64,000 bases of DNA from an uncultured Collinsella sp. GTDB taxonomy: Bacteria; Actinomycetota; Coriobacteriia; Coriobacteriales; Coriobacteriaceae. The stretch is from contig UQZL01000007.1 of the NCBI GenBank assembly GCA_900545605.1, positions 1 to 64,000 of the forward strand. Direction: 5' to 3'. This document shows positions 17,783 through 25,917 of this stretch, piece after piece. The stretch's first letter is position 1. Each line of letters starts with the position of its first letter. Made by a program: the position numbers and the translations under genes. The notes beneath the pieces were generated by a model. It did no database searches, was not told the origin of the DNA, and saw only the letters and a program-made list of their open reading frames with translations.

Positions 17783-19249
17783 ATGCGTATCTACAACAGC
17801 GCTACCCATAAAAAGGAAGAGTTCCAGCCCATCGAGTCCGGCAAGGTCCGCATGTACGTGTGCGGCCCCACGGTCTACGACAACATCCACATCGGCAATG
17901 CCCGCACGTTCATCAGCTTTGACGTGATTCGTCGCTGGCTCATCGCGAGCGGCTACGAGGTCACGTTCGCCCAGAACCTCACCGATGTCGATGACAAGAT
18001 CATCAAGCGCGCCAACGAGCAGGGCCGCACTGCCGCCGAGGTCGCGACGGAGTTCTCGGACAAGTTCATCGGCGTCATGCGCGCCGCCAACGTGCTCGAT
18101 CCCGATGTGCGCCCCCGCGCCACCAAGGAGATCGGCCCCATGATCGCCATGATCAAGACGCTTATCGAGCAGGGCCACGCTTACGCAGCCGATAACGGCG
18201 ATGTGTACTTTGCCGTGCGCAGCGATCCCAACTATGGTCAGGTCTCGGGCCGCAACATCGACGACCTTATGGTTGGCGCGCGCATCGAGGAGAACGAGGA
18301 CAAGAACGACCCGCTCGACTTTGCCCTGTGGAAGGCCGCCAAGCCCGGCGAGCCCAGCTGGCCGAGCCCCTGGGGCGAGGGCCGTCCCGGTTGGCACACC
18401 GAGTGCGCCGCCATGGTGCATCGCTACCTGGGTACTCCGATCGACATCCACGGCGGCGGCTCCGATCTTGCCTTCCCGCATCACGAGAACGAGTGCGCTC
18501 AGGCCACCTGCGCCTGGCACCAGGGCTTCTCCAACACCTGGATGCACACGGGCATGCTGCTGGTCGACGGCGAGAAGATGTCCAAGTCGCTTGGTAACTT
18601 CTTTACGCTGGCCGAGGTCCTCGAGCAGCACTCCGCTGCCGCCCTGCGTTTGCTGATGCTGCAGACGAGCTATCGCTCACCGCTCGACTTTTCTTGGGAG
18701 CGCCTGGAGGGTGCCGAGAACTCGCTCACGCGTATCGCCGGTACGGTCGAGAACCTGCGCTGGGCTGCGAACCACGCGACGGCCGATGCCGATGAGGCAG
18801 CATCCGAGGCGTTTGCCGCCAAGGCCGCCGAGACCCGCGCCACCTTTAAGGAGTGCATGGACGACGACTTTAACACCGCTGGTGCCATGGGTGCCGTCTT
18901 TGGCTTTGTGACCGAGTGCAACCAGTACCTGGAGCAGGCCGGTGACGCTGCCGACAAGGCCGCAGTCCTGGCTGCCGCCGATACGCTGGCCGAGCTGCTC
19001 GATACGTTTGGCGTCGAGCTTCCCGAGCCCAAGGTGGAGCTGCCGCTGGGTCTGCTGGGTGTTGCCGCCGGTTTGGTTGCCTATACGGGCGACGACGTGG
19101 ACGAGGCTGCTGCCAAGATTCTCGAGGCCCGCGCCGAGGCCCGTGCCGCCAAGAACTGGGACCTGGCCGACGCCATCCGCGACCAGCTCAAGGACCTGGG
19201 CCTCACCATTGAGGATACGGCCGCGGGTACTCGTATTAAGACCCTCTAG
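17783..19249 (+). CDS. cysS: cysteinyl-tRNA synthetase
   Basis: This class I synthetase charges tRNA-Cys. The 488 residues carry CGPTVYDNIHIGNA (zinc cysteine plus HIGH signature), WHTECAAM, HHENE and the KMSKSLGN loop. The C-terminal tRNA-binding part ends with the usual GTRIKTL. It starts three bases after ispF, with AAGGAG upstream. In Firmicutes cysS is commonly followed by mrnC and rlmB; here rlmB follows after a 143-base gap. Confidence 0.97.
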   Translation: MRIYNSATHKKEEFQPIESGKVRMYVCGPTVYDNIHIGNARTFISFDVIRRWLIASGYEVTFAQNLTDVDDKIIKRANEQGRTAAEVATEFSDKFIGVMRAANVLDPDVRPRATKEIGPMIAMIKTLIEQGHAYAADNGDVYFAVRSDPNYGQVSGRNIDDLMVGARIEENEDKNDPLDFALWKAAKPGEPSWPSPWGEGRPGWHTECAAMVHRYLGTPIDIHGGGSDLAFPHHENECAQATCAWHQGFSNTWMHTGMLLVDGEKMSKSLGNFFTLAEVLEQHSAAALRLLMLQTSYRSPLDFSWERLEGAENSLTRIAGTVENLRWAANHATADADEAASEAFAAKAAETRATFKECMDDDFNTAGAMGAVFGFVTECNQYLEQAGDAADKAAVLAAADTLAELLDTFGVELPEPKVELPLGLLGVAAGLVAYTGDDVDEAAAKILEARAEARAAKNWDLADAIRDQLKDLGLTIEDTAAGTRIKTL

Positions 19250-19392
19250 TATTTGTCGACCGTTCGAGGTGTGGCAGATTGCCTTGAAAGAGGAAGGCAT
19301 AGACCTGGTGGTCATGCCCGACGATTGAAAGGCAAGGTGCCGTGGCTCGGACGGTCGATTCTTGTTCGTTTTCTATTTAAGGAGGCCGCTTT
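19250..19392 (+). other. 143-base gap where mrnC would sit
   Basis: In many Firmicutes the Mini-RNase III gene lies between cysS and rlmB. Here the slot holds no such gene. A short frame reads WQIALKEEGIDLVVMPDD before a stop at 19328; it has no ribosome site and no known relative. It may be a remnant of a gene or chance. Confidence 0.4.
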
Positions 19393-20313
19393 ATGGCCGA
19401 CAATCGCAAGCGTGCATCGCGTGGAGGCAAGCAGACTGCTTCTGGCTCGCGTCCGATTCGCCGCAACGACCGCGCTGCCACTCCCAAGGGCCAGCGCGAG
19501 CGCTCCCAAGCCCAGGCTACACGTCCGCAGCGAGATCGCAACCGCGACAACGTTCAGGCTCCCAAGGGCGAGTTTATCGAAGGTCGCCGTGCTGCCGCCG
19601 AGGCGCTGCGCACCGGTTTTCCCATCAAGTGCGCGCTCATTGCCGAGGGCGGGGAGCGCGATGCCGCCTTGTCGCGCCTGGTCGATGACCTCAACGCCGC
19701 GGGCGTCCGCATTAAGTATGTGCCGCGCGCGCAGCTCGATGCGCTGTCGAGCCATGGCGCTCACCAGGGCATTGCGCTCGAGGTGGGCAATTTCCCCTAT
19801 GCCGATGTTGCCGATATCCTCGACCGTGCGGGCGACGGTCCGGCGCTCGTCGTCGTGCTCGACCATGTGACCGACGACGGCAACTTTGGCGCCATCGTGC
19901 GCTCCGCCGAGGTCGTGGGCGCGGCGGGCGTCATCATTGCCAACAAGCGCGCCGCCGGTGTGACCGTCGGCAGCTACAAGACTTCTGCCGGCGCCGTCAT
20001 GCACCTGCCCATCGCGCAGGTTCCCAATATCGCCCGTGCGCTCGATGACCTCAAGGCCGCCGGCTTTTGGGTGGGCGGCGCCTCCGAGCACGCCGAAGGC
20101 AGTTGCTGGGACGCCCCCTTCGAGGGCCGCGTTGCGCTCGTCATGGGTTCCGAGGGCGACGGCATCTCGCGTCTTGTGCTCGAGAAATGCGACTTTTTGA
20201 CCAAGCTTCCCCAGCGCGGCATGACCGAGAGTCTCAACGTGGCCCAGGCGACCACCGCTCTGTGCTTTGAGTGGCTGCGCCGCAATGCCGGCGAGCTCAT
20301 GGGGGAGGAGTAG
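19393..20313 (+). CDS. rlmB: RlmB-like 23S rRNA (guanosine-2'-O)-methyltransferase, SpoU family
   Basis: This SPOUT methyltransferase is expected to methylate a guanosine ribose in 23S rRNA (G2251 in E. coli). The 306 residues start with about 60 Arg/Gln-rich residues, probably RNA-binding, followed by the substrate-binding domain. The three SpoU motifs are present: DDGNFGAIVRSAEV, VMGSEGDGIS and QRGMTESLNVAQATTALCFEW. TAAGGAGG precedes the ATG. The NYN gene starts three bases after its stop. Confidence 0.9.
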   Translation: MADNRKRASRGGKQTASGSRPIRRNDRAATPKGQRERSQAQATRPQRDRNRDNVQAPKGEFIEGRRAAAEALRTGFPIKCALIAEGGERDAALSRLVDDLNAAGVRIKYVPRAQLDALSSHGAHQGIALEVGNFPYADVADILDRAGDGPALVVVLDHVTDDGNFGAIVRSAEVVGAAGVIIANKRAAGVTVGSYKTSAGAVMHLPIAQVPNIARALDDLKAAGFWVGGASEHAEGSCWDAPFEGRVALVMGSEGDGISRLVLEKCDFLTKLPQRGMTESLNVAQATTALCFEWLRRNAGELMGEE

Positions 20314-20316
20314 CGC

Positions 20317-20994
20317 ATGTCCAAGAAGAACCGCGCCAAGTCCAAGGCCAAGCGCTTTGGCGAGGGCTCGGCCAAGCCGATTGTTTCGGCCGCGACCTAT
20401 GGCGTGGGCGGCAATGCGTTTGCGCAGGCCATCGCCGATCCGGTCTCGACGGTGCACTCCAATAAGCCCGAGCTGCTGGTGGTCGACGGTTACAACGTGA
20501 TTCACTGCACGCCGCGCTACGAAAAGCTCGTCTACGACCATTCCGACGATCCGTATTCCAGCGACGTCCACGATATGGCGCGAACTGCACTCATCAACGA
20601 CGTCGCCGCGTTTGCCCAGGGCCGCTACGAGGCCGTGATCGTGTTCGACGGCGCGGGCAATATCTCCAGCGAGCGCCCCAACCTGCCGGCCCGCGGCGTG
20701 CGCATCGAGTTTTCGCCGACGGGCGTCTCTGCCGATACCGTGGTGCAGAAGCTCTGCATCGAGGCACGCGAGGAAGGTCGCGCGTGCTCCGTGGTATCGA
20801 GCGACGGCACGATCCAGGCCGTCGTCATGGGCAAGGGCGTTACGCGCATCTCGAGCCGTATGCTGGTGGACGAGATCAAACAGATCGATAACGACGTTCA
20901 CGAGGCCGAAGAGGCCCCGCAGATCAAGATGACTCTGGGCAGTCGCCTGAGCCCCGAGGCGCTGGCAAAGCTCAAGGCCCTCCGCGGGAGGTAG
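20317..20994 (+). CDS. NYN domain protein (YacP/Rae1-like ribonuclease)
   Basis: A 225-residue protein with a PIN-like NYN nuclease fold: LLVVDGYNVIHC, VIVFDGAGN, SADTVVQKL and VVSSDGTIQ hold the acidic residues of the active site. The first 50 residues are basic and not conserved. YacP (Rae1) of Bacillus cleaves mRNA on the ribosome and its gene also follows rlmB, so the same role is plausible. It is the last gene of the disA-cysS unit, before the convergent HTH-HipA gene. Confidence 0.85.
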   Translation: MSKKNRAKSKAKRFGEGSAKPIVSAATYGVGGNAFAQAIADPVSTVHSNKPELLVVDGYNVIHCTPRYEKLVYDHSDDPYSSDVHDMARTALINDVAAFAQGRYEAVIVFDGAGNISSERPNLPARGVRIEFSPTGVSADTVVQKLCIEAREEGRACSVVSSDGTIQAVVMGKGVTRISSRMLVDEIKQIDNDVHEAEEAPQIKMTLGSRLSPEALAKLKALRGR

Positions 20995-21021
20995 GGGAGT
21001 TGGCGGGGCGATGCTGTCTCG

Positions 21022-22362
21022 CTAACTCCATTCAGCGATGTCGATCATTCTTTTGAGGCGCCACGTTAGCGCCTCTTTTAGATAAGGCAGTCTCGCTGTT
21101 AGAGCATCGTTTTTAGACAGAATCTCGATTGCCTCGTCAACGAAGCCTTCGAGTTTGTCGCCGTCAAACCAGCCCATGTCCTCGACGAGCAACATCTGTT
21201 TGGCGGGGCTTGAATGAAATTGTGCGCTGGTAAAACTGTGCTCTCCTGCCCGAAGCTCCTCAAGAGAAATGTTGCACCAGAGCGATGAGCCCGAATCGAA
21301 GATGGGGGCAGGTCTGCAGGCTAGCGTGTTTACGTTTCGCACAAGGCCAAAGTTACGCCAATGACGATCGTAGTTGGCGATGATGCCGTCGCACACGATC
21401 ATGCGGTCAAGGGCATCCTTGACGCCTGTCACCCCGAGCTCCTCGCAGTTTGCTACGTATCGCTCGTAGTCGGTTAGCCGTTCACCTGCGTTCGCGTACT
21501 GGTTTACATAGAACGCAGGGACATACTCTTCTTCATCAGTTAAGAAGACATCGCATATGCTCAGGGCGGAAGTGCCCGTGCCCTCGAGCGAGTAAGGCAC
21601 ATAATCGCAGGTGTTTAGGATGCGACGGTGGAGCGTGGTCGCCACCAGCTCGTTATAAGGTTCCTGGTTCAGGTGCGCTCCTGCCTTATGCAGAATTCGA
21701 CGCCCGCCCTCGCATGTCCAGTACTTTTGAAGATTGCCGTCCGAGGTGTTGTCGGGCTTTGCGGCAGCCACTTTTCCCTCTGGGGCGAAGGGTGCAATGG
21801 TTAGCGAGACGTCATCAAAGGCATTATTGAAGAAATTGATATCTTCCCACGCGAGGCCGGAGTCTTGGGGCCTAATCCAATACTGGTCGGATAAGGAGAG
21901 GCCAAGATTTCGCTGTACGAGTTCATCGGGAACATCGACTGCGGCTTTTGCAAGCAGGGAGGCAAGCCCAATGCGTGCGAGCGGGATACCGCGGCCGCGC
22001 CACCAGATGCGGAAGGAGTCGAGCGATATGGGGCTATTAGGGCCAAATACTCCAATAGGGGCGTGGGCGTAATCGATGTCGGCACCGATGTGGGTAAAGT
22101 CTTTTCGCGATGTGCTGTAGACCAGCTGAGCGACCTCGTGCGTGCGATTCATGAGGGTGAACGCGATCTCGCTCTTACCGTGGCCGCGGCGGGGACGTCC
22201 CCCCGTTTTGGTCACGGAGCGGAGTCGCGTGTCGACGCTGTCTTTGTCGATGAGCCATACACCAGAAGCCTTGCGGGCATCAAGTGCTCCGTTTTTTATG
22301 AGCTCCTGCACCCTGCGCGGAGTGATGCCGAGCAGCTCGGCGGCTTCCTTGGTAGTAAGCAT
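21022..22362 (-). CDS. helix-turn-helix / HipA-like kinase fusion
   Basis: A 446-residue protein joining an excisionase/MerR-type helix-turn-helix (residues 1-50, TTKEAAELLGITPRRVQELI) to a HipA-like kinase fold. The kinase marks are a Gly/Ser-rich loop NTSDGNLQKYW (about 205-215), catalytic NYDRHWRNFG (about 330-339) and metal-binding IFDSGSS (about 354-360). Residues 50-190 are unassigned. The start MLTTKEAAELL has AAGGG seven bases upstream; the frame stays open 42 bases further but without a ribosome site. It seems to be a single-gene analogue of hipBA, with the repressor part fused to the kinase. Toxin activity is not proven by the sequence. Confidence 0.75.
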   Translation of the reverse strand: MLTTKEAAELLGITPRRVQELIKNGALDARKASGVWLIDKDSVDTRLRSVTKTGGRPRRGHGKSEIAFTLMNRTHEVAQLVYSTSRKDFTHIGADIDYAHAPIGVFGPNSPISLDSFRIWWRGRGIPLARIGLASLLAKAAVDVPDELVQRNLGLSLSDQYWIRPQDSGLAWEDINFFNNAFDDVSLTIAPFAPEGKVAAAKPDNTSDGNLQKYWTCEGGRRILHKAGAHLNQEPYNELVATTLHRRILNTCDYVPYSLEGTGTSALSICDVFLTDEEEYVPAFYVNQYANAGERLTDYERYVANCEELGVTGVKDALDRMIVCDGIIANYDRHWRNFGLVRNVNTLACRPAPIFDSGSSLWCNISLEELRAGEHSFTSAQFHSSPAKQMLLVEDMGWFDGDKLEGFVDEAIEILSKNDALTARLPYLKEALTWRLKRMIDIAEWS

Positions 22363-22381
22363 CACGAAACCCTTCGTCAAA

Positions 22382-22440
22382 ACGAATAGTTTTATATATA
22401 GCAATTGTAATTAAAACTATTCGTTCTGACGAATAGTTTT
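22382..22440. promoter_or_regulatory. operator array and promoter of the HTH-HipA gene
   Basis: Three 12-bp boxes occur: ACGAATAGTTTT (22382), its exact reverse complement AAAACTATTCGT (22413) and ACGAATAGTTTT again (22429). On the minus strand TAGTTT and TATAAA, about 17 bases apart, form a promoter lying between and over the boxes. This is the layout of an autorepressed toxin-antitoxin promoter. Confidence 0.75.
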
Positions 22441-22527
22441 GAGATTGAGGGCGAACCGACAGAAATGAACGGGCCTGGTACCTGTTGTTGCTGGTTTTTG
22501 CATATTTATATAACGCCGTGTGGCCTG

Positions 22528-22556
22528 TTGCGCCCCGTCCGTAATTCCTTTATTCT
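22528..22556 (+). promoter_or_regulatory. promoter of tRNA-Thr(TGT)
   Basis: TTGCGC and TATTCT are separated by 17 bases, ending 30 bases before the tRNA. Confidence 0.7.
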
Positions 22557-22586
22557 TAACAGGCTTCGCGCGAAAGCGCCAAGTGT

Positions 22587-22661
22587 GCCAGTGTGGCGCA
22601 ACGGTAGCGCAACTGATTTGTAATCAGTGGGTTGCAGGTTCGATTCCTGTCACTGGCTCCA
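22587..22661 (+). tRNA. tRNA-Thr (anticodon TGT)
   Basis: The acceptor stem GCCAGTG pairs with CACTGGC, the anticodon arm is CTGAT-TTGTAAT-CAG with anticodon TGT, the T arm contains GGTTCGATTCC, and CCA is encoded. It has its own promoter. Confidence 0.95.
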
Positions 22662-22756
22662 TGAGAGTTTCGGGCTCTGTTTCCTTGTGGGACAGGGCCC
22701 GTTTCTATTTATGTCGTTAAGTCAGCGTGTTTGGCGCCAACCAAGCTTCAGGTTTG

Positions 22757-22972
22757 TCTCGATCCGTAACACGAGTGGGCTGAAGACCCTCCTTATAGTT
22801 ACAGATCGAAACATTGCCAAGGGAAGGCCGATAACATCTCGATCCGTAACACGAAGAGGCTGAAAACCGTTCTTACTGTTACAGAATGAGACGTAAGCGG
22901 GGGTTTCTGCGAAACATCTCGATCTGTAACAGATAGGGGAGGAATAACCCTCTTACTGTTACAGGTCGAGAC
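22757..22972. repeat. three tandem 80-bp units, each a dyad
   Basis: TCTCGATCCGTAAC begins at 22757, 22837 and (with one change) 22917, so the period is exactly 80 bases. Each unit ends in the inverse, near CTGTTACAG-TCGAGAC, so each can fold into a hairpin of about 15 bp. The segments between the arms are only partly conserved. Confidence 0.85.
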
Positions 22973-23003
22973 ATAGGCCGGGGCGAGGTTGGTCATCGTC
23001 ATC

Positions 23004-23119
23004 GAGCGTGGATTATCGGACACACGAGCGTGGAAAATCTTCCGCCTAGTGAATGAGCGTGGATAATCTGCCACTTTGGATTCGATGGCACGGCAAAGTG
23101 GGAGATTATCCACGCTCGA
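23004..23119. repeat. GAGCGTGGATAATC repeat family with a 25-bp hairpin
   Basis: Direct copies start at 23004, 23026 and 23055. The third pairs with an inverted copy at 23094-23119 over about 25 bases with one mismatch (GAGCGTGGATAATCT, then CCACTTTG), around a 15-base loop. Confidence 0.85.
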
Positions 23120-23354
23120 TTTTGCCTGGGAAGAGCAATCTTCTGTCTGGGCAGCCCCGATCTCGACCTATATATAGGTGCAAATAAGCTGGTATCGAAG
23201 TTCGATACTGAAGGTGTACTCCACTACAGCAAAGTGTTACCTTGGGAAACGTCACCCCAGTATCCAAAACCACTGTCCTTCATATCCAAACTCAATAAAA
23301 CCGCAGGTCACGGCTATATAGATACGCCCGGCACCGTGTATCTAGAGGTTTTCG

Positions 23355-23384
23355 TTGACAGCCCCCAAGGTGGCATCGTATTAT
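23355..23384 (+). promoter_or_regulatory. promoter of the tRNA-Tyr/Thr/Met-tuf unit
   Basis: A consensus TTGACA lies 18 bases before TATTAT. The expected start point is about 55 bases before tRNA-Tyr. Confidence 0.85.
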
Positions 23385-23446
23385 CTTCTTCGTTCGCGGG
23401 GGCGGCGGTCCAAAAGACCAAAGGACCTGCGGATACTTGAACGATT

Positions 23447-23528
23447 GGGAGTTTGCCCGAGTGGTTAATGGGGACGGGCTGTAAACCCGTTGGCTCTGCC
23501 TACATAGGTTCGAATCCTATAGCTCCCA
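23447..23528 (+). tRNA. tRNA-Tyr (anticodon GTA)
   Basis: A class II tRNA of 82 bases with a long variable arm. The acceptor GGGAGTT pairs with AGCTCCC, the anticodon is GTA in GGGCTGTAAACCC, and GGTTCGAATCC forms the T loop. CCA is not encoded. Confidence 0.95.
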
Positions 23529-23538
23529 CCCGTCAAGT

Positions 23539-23614
23539 GCCTGTATAGCTCAGTCGGTAGAGCACTTCGTTGGTAACGAAGAGGTCACCAGTTCAAGTCT
23601 GGTTGCAGGCTCCA
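23539..23614 (+). tRNA. tRNA-Thr (anticodon GGT)
   Basis: Acceptor GCCTGTA pairs with TGCAGGC, the anticodon arm is CTTCGTTGGTAACGAAG with anticodon GGT, and CCA is encoded. It is ten bases from tRNA-Tyr, so processed from a shared transcript. Confidence 0.95.
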
Positions 23615-23617
23615 TCC

Positions 23618-23694
23618 GGCGGTGTAGCTCAGTTGGTTAGAGCACACGGTTCATACCCGTGGCGTCACTGGTTCGAATCCAGTCACCGCTACCA
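23618..23694 (+). tRNA. tRNA-Met (anticodon CAT), probably elongator
   Basis: Acceptor GGCGGTG pairs with CACCGCT (G-U at the first pair), the anticodon is CAT in ACGGTTCATACCCGT, and CCA is encoded. The anticodon stem lacks the three G-C pairs of initiator tRNA. Confidence 0.9.
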
Positions 23695-23705
23695 TAGGTA
23701 ACACG

Positions 23706-23736
23706 GTGGCTTCTCAATAGTATGTTGAGAGGCCAC
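23706..23736 (+). other. hairpin between tRNA-Met and tuf
   Basis: GTGGCTTCTCAA pairs with TTGAGAGGCCAC with one mismatch. No T tract follows, so it is more likely a processing or stabilising hairpin than a terminator. Confidence 0.5.
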
Positions 23737-23790
23737 TATGGTATAAAGGCAAAGTCCCGTCCGGGGACGACCTGTTAAGAGGAGGGCTTT

Positions 23791-24981
23791 ATGGCCAAAG
23801 AGAAGTTTGAGCGCACTAAGCCGCATGTTAACATCGGCACCATTGGTCACGTCGACCACGGCAAGACCACGCTGACCGCTGCCATCACCAAGGTTCTCTC
23901 CGAGACCGAGGGCTGCAAGGCTGACTTCACTGCGTTCGAGAACATCGACAAGGCTCCCGAGGAGCGCGAGCGCGGCATTACGATTTCCGTCTCCCACGTT
24001 GAGTACGAGACCGCTGCCCGTCACTACGCTCACGTTGACTGCCCGGGCCACGCTGACTACGTCAAGAACATGATCTCCGGCGCTGCTCAGATGGACGGCG
24101 CTATCCTGGTCATCGCTGCTACCGACGGCCCCATGGCTCAGACCCGCGAGCACATCCTGCTCGCCCGTCAGGTCGGCGTTCCCTACATCGTCGTCTTCCT
24201 GAACAAGTGCGACATGGTCGACGATGACGAGCTCATCGACCTCGTCGAGATGGAGACCCGTGAGCTCCTCTCCGAGTACGATTTCCCCGGCGACGACATC
24301 CCCGTCATCCGTGGCTCCGCTCTGGGCGCTCTCGAGGGCGACGCCAAGTGGATGGACGCCATTCGCGAGCTCATGAAGGCCGTCGACGAGTACATCCCGA
24401 CGCCTGCTCGTAACAACGACCTCCCGTTCCTGATGGCCGTTGAGGACGTTATGACCATCTCCGGCCGTGGTACCGTTGCTACTGGCCGTGTCGAGCGCGG
24501 TGAGCTCAAGCTCAACGAGCCCGTCGAGATCGTCGGCATCAAGGATACCCAGAACACCGTCGTTACCGGTATCGAGATGTTCCGTAAGTCCATGGACTTC
24601 TGCGAGGCTGGCGACAACGTCGGTCTGCTGCTCCGCGGCATCAAGCGTGAGGACATCGAGCGCGGCCAGGTTCTCTGCAAGCCCGGTTCGGTTACCCCGC
24701 ACACCAAGTTCACCGGCGAGATCTACGTTCTGACCAAGGAGGAGGGCGGCCGTCACACCCCGTTCTTCGATGGTTATCGTCCTCAGTTCTACTTCCGTAC
24801 CACCGACGTTACCGGTACGGTCAAGCTCCCCGAGGGCACCGAGATGGCTATGCCTGGTGACCACATCACCATCGAGGGCGACCTCATCCACCCGATCGCC
24901 ATGGAGGAGGGCCTGCGCTTCGCTATCCGCGAGGGTGGCCACACCGTCGGTTCGGGCATCGTCTCCACGATCATTGAGTAA
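23791..24981 (+). CDS. tuf: elongation factor Tu
   Basis: EF-Tu brings aminoacyl-tRNA to the ribosome with GTP. The 396 residues have the G-domain motifs GHVDHGKTT (19-27), DCPGHADY and NKCDMVD, followed by the two beta-barrel domains. The length is standard. AAGAGGAGG precedes the ATG. It is the last gene of a tRNA-Tyr/Thr/Met unit driven by a consensus promoter. In many bacteria tuf follows fusA; here it is tied to tRNA genes. Confidence 0.98.
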   Translation: MAKEKFERTKPHVNIGTIGHVDHGKTTLTAAITKVLSETEGCKADFTAFENIDKAPEERERGITISVSHVEYETAARHYAHVDCPGHADYVKNMISGAAQMDGAILVIAATDGPMAQTREHILLARQVGVPYIVVFLNKCDMVDDDELIDLVEMETRELLSEYDFPGDDIPVIRGSALGALEGDAKWMDAIRELMKAVDEYIPTPARNNDLPFLMAVEDVMTISGRGTVATGRVERGELKLNEPVEIVGIKDTQNTVVTGIEMFRKSMDFCEAGDNVGLLLRGIKREDIERGQVLCKPGSVTPHTKFTGEIYVLTKEEGGRHTPFFDGYRPQFYFRTTDVTGTVKLPEGTEMAMPGDHITIEGDLIHPIAMEEGLRFAIREGGHTVGSGIVSTIIE

Positions 24982-25007
24982 ATTAGCTCTTTGATATAGC
25001 TGACTTA

Positions 25008-25043
25008 GAGAACCCGGCACTTATATGGGTGCCGGGTTCTTTT
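25008..25043 (+). terminator. terminator after tuf
   Basis: AGAACCCGGCAC pairs with GTGCCGGGTTC around a short loop, followed by TTTT. Confidence 0.9.
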
Positions 25044-25185
25044 CTGCAATGGATATTGAGCCGTTGCTGGTGTCGAGAGGATCGATAATGGTCCTGGATG
25101 CACCGTCGATTAGCTCTCGATGGCTTCATTGATGTGTTCCAAATATGAATGGATCCACCGAGAACCAATTGACTCGAGGTTTTCA

Positions 25186-25215
25186 TTGACAGCACTTACG
25201 TGGAGCTGATAAAGT
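25186..25215 (+). promoter_or_regulatory. promoter of rpmG-tRNA-Trp-secE
   Basis: TTGACA is followed after 18 bases by TAAAGT. The predicted start lies about 40 bases before rpmG. Confidence 0.7.
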
Positions 25216-25260
25216 AACAACTCGTGCCCGTACGGGGCGGAAATGAAAGGTTCAGGATAC

Positions 25261-25410
25261 ATGCGTACTCTAGTTACTCTTGCGTGCACTGAGTGCAAGC
25301 GCCGCAACTATACGACCACCAAGAACAAGTCGACCATGCCTGATCGTATGGAGATCAAGAAGTATTGCCCCTGGTGCCGTCACCACACGCTGCACAAAGA
25401 GACTCGCTAG
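25261..25410 (+). CDS. rpmG: ribosomal protein L33
   Basis: A 49-residue protein of the large ribosomal subunit. It begins [19 protein letters not shown] and contains two CxxC pairs (CTEC and CPWC), so it is the zinc-binding form of L33. GAAAGG lies upstream of the ATG. The order rpmG, tRNA-Trp, secE, nusG is common in bacteria, which supports the call of this short gene. Confidence 0.95.
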   Translation: MRTLVTLACTECKRRNYTTTKNKSTMPDRMEIKKYCPWCRHHTLHKETR

Positions 25411-25423
25411 TCTCTAGTCACAT

Positions 25424-25499
25424 ACGCCAGTAGTTCAATTGGTAGAGCATCGGTCTCCAAAACCGAGTGTTGAGGGTTCGAGTCCTTCCTGGCGTGCCA
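25424..25499 (+). tRNA. tRNA-Trp (anticodon CCA)
   Basis: Acceptor ACGCCAG pairs with CTGGCGT, the anticodon arm is CGGTCTCCAAAACCG with anticodon CCA, discriminator G, and the CCA end is encoded. It lies between rpmG and secE. Confidence 0.95.
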
Positions 25500-25508
25500 G
25501 TCATTATT

Positions 25509-25541
25509 CCGTAAGCTCCCACTTGGGGGCTTACGGTTTAC
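25509..25541 (+). terminator. hairpin with T tract between tRNA-Trp and secE
   Basis: CCGTAAGC pairs with GCTTACGG and is followed by TTTA. The weak T tract suggests partial termination, letting some transcripts continue into secE-nusG. Confidence 0.6.
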
Positions 25542-25575
25542 TCATGTATAAGCGCATTGCGCGGAGGTAACCCAA

Positions 25576-25914
25576 ATGGCCAACAAGAAGAACAAGAAGA
25601 AGGCTCAGCAGCCGGCACCTGCCAACAAAGCTGCCGCCAACTCCAAGGTTGAGGCCAAGAAGGCCGTTGCCAAGAAGAACGAGAAGGCTGCGAAGTCCAA
25701 GAAGAACGAGAAGCCTGGTTTCTTCGCCCGCACCAAGAAGTATTTCGCTTCGGTCAAGTCCGAGATGAAGCGTGTCACGTGGCCCGATAAGAAGGAGCTC
25801 GTGAACTACTCGGTTGTTGTTTGCGCTTCTCTGATCGTCGTCGGCGTCGTCATCGCTCTGCTCGATGCTGGCTTTGGCGAGGCTCTTGCTCTGTTCTCTG
25901 GATTGAGGGGCTAA
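25576..25914 (+). CDS. secE: SecE, protein translocase subunit
   Basis: SecE clamps the SecY channel in the cytoplasmic membrane. The 112 residues comprise a Lys/Ala-rich cytosolic extension of about 50 residues, the conserved amphipathic helix with VKSEMKRVTWPDKKEL and one membrane helix (about 85-105). The charged extension is longer than in most bacteria. GGAGG lies upstream of the ATG. nusG starts three bases after its stop. Confidence 0.95.
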   Translation: MANKKNKKKAQQPAPANKAAANSKVEAKKAVAKKNEKAAKSKKNEKPGFFARTKKYFASVKSEMKRVTWPDKKELVNYSVVVCASLIVVGVVIALLDAGFGEALALFSGLRG

Positions 25915-25917
25915 ACC

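Larger units (their letters stand above)
22662..23446. other. 785-base gene-free region made of repeats
   Basis: No coding sequence was recognised. The region holds three 80-bp tandem dyad units, a family of GAGCGTGG repeats ending in a long hairpin, a 17-bp palindrome at 23192 (GTATCGAA, G, TTCGATAC) and, at its end, the strong promoter of the tRNA-tuf unit. Confidence 0.7.

Noticed and set aside
22757..23119. CRISPR array
   Set aside because: The units are 80 bp and internally palindromic, the intervening parts are also related, there are only three copies and no cas gene is near.
23234..23440. Small open frame before the tRNA-Tyr gene
   Set aside because: It covers the tRNA promoter and has no ribosome site or resemblance.
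23689..25020. Long antisense frame over tuf
   Set aside because: Shadow of the strongly biased EF-Tu codons; no independent support.
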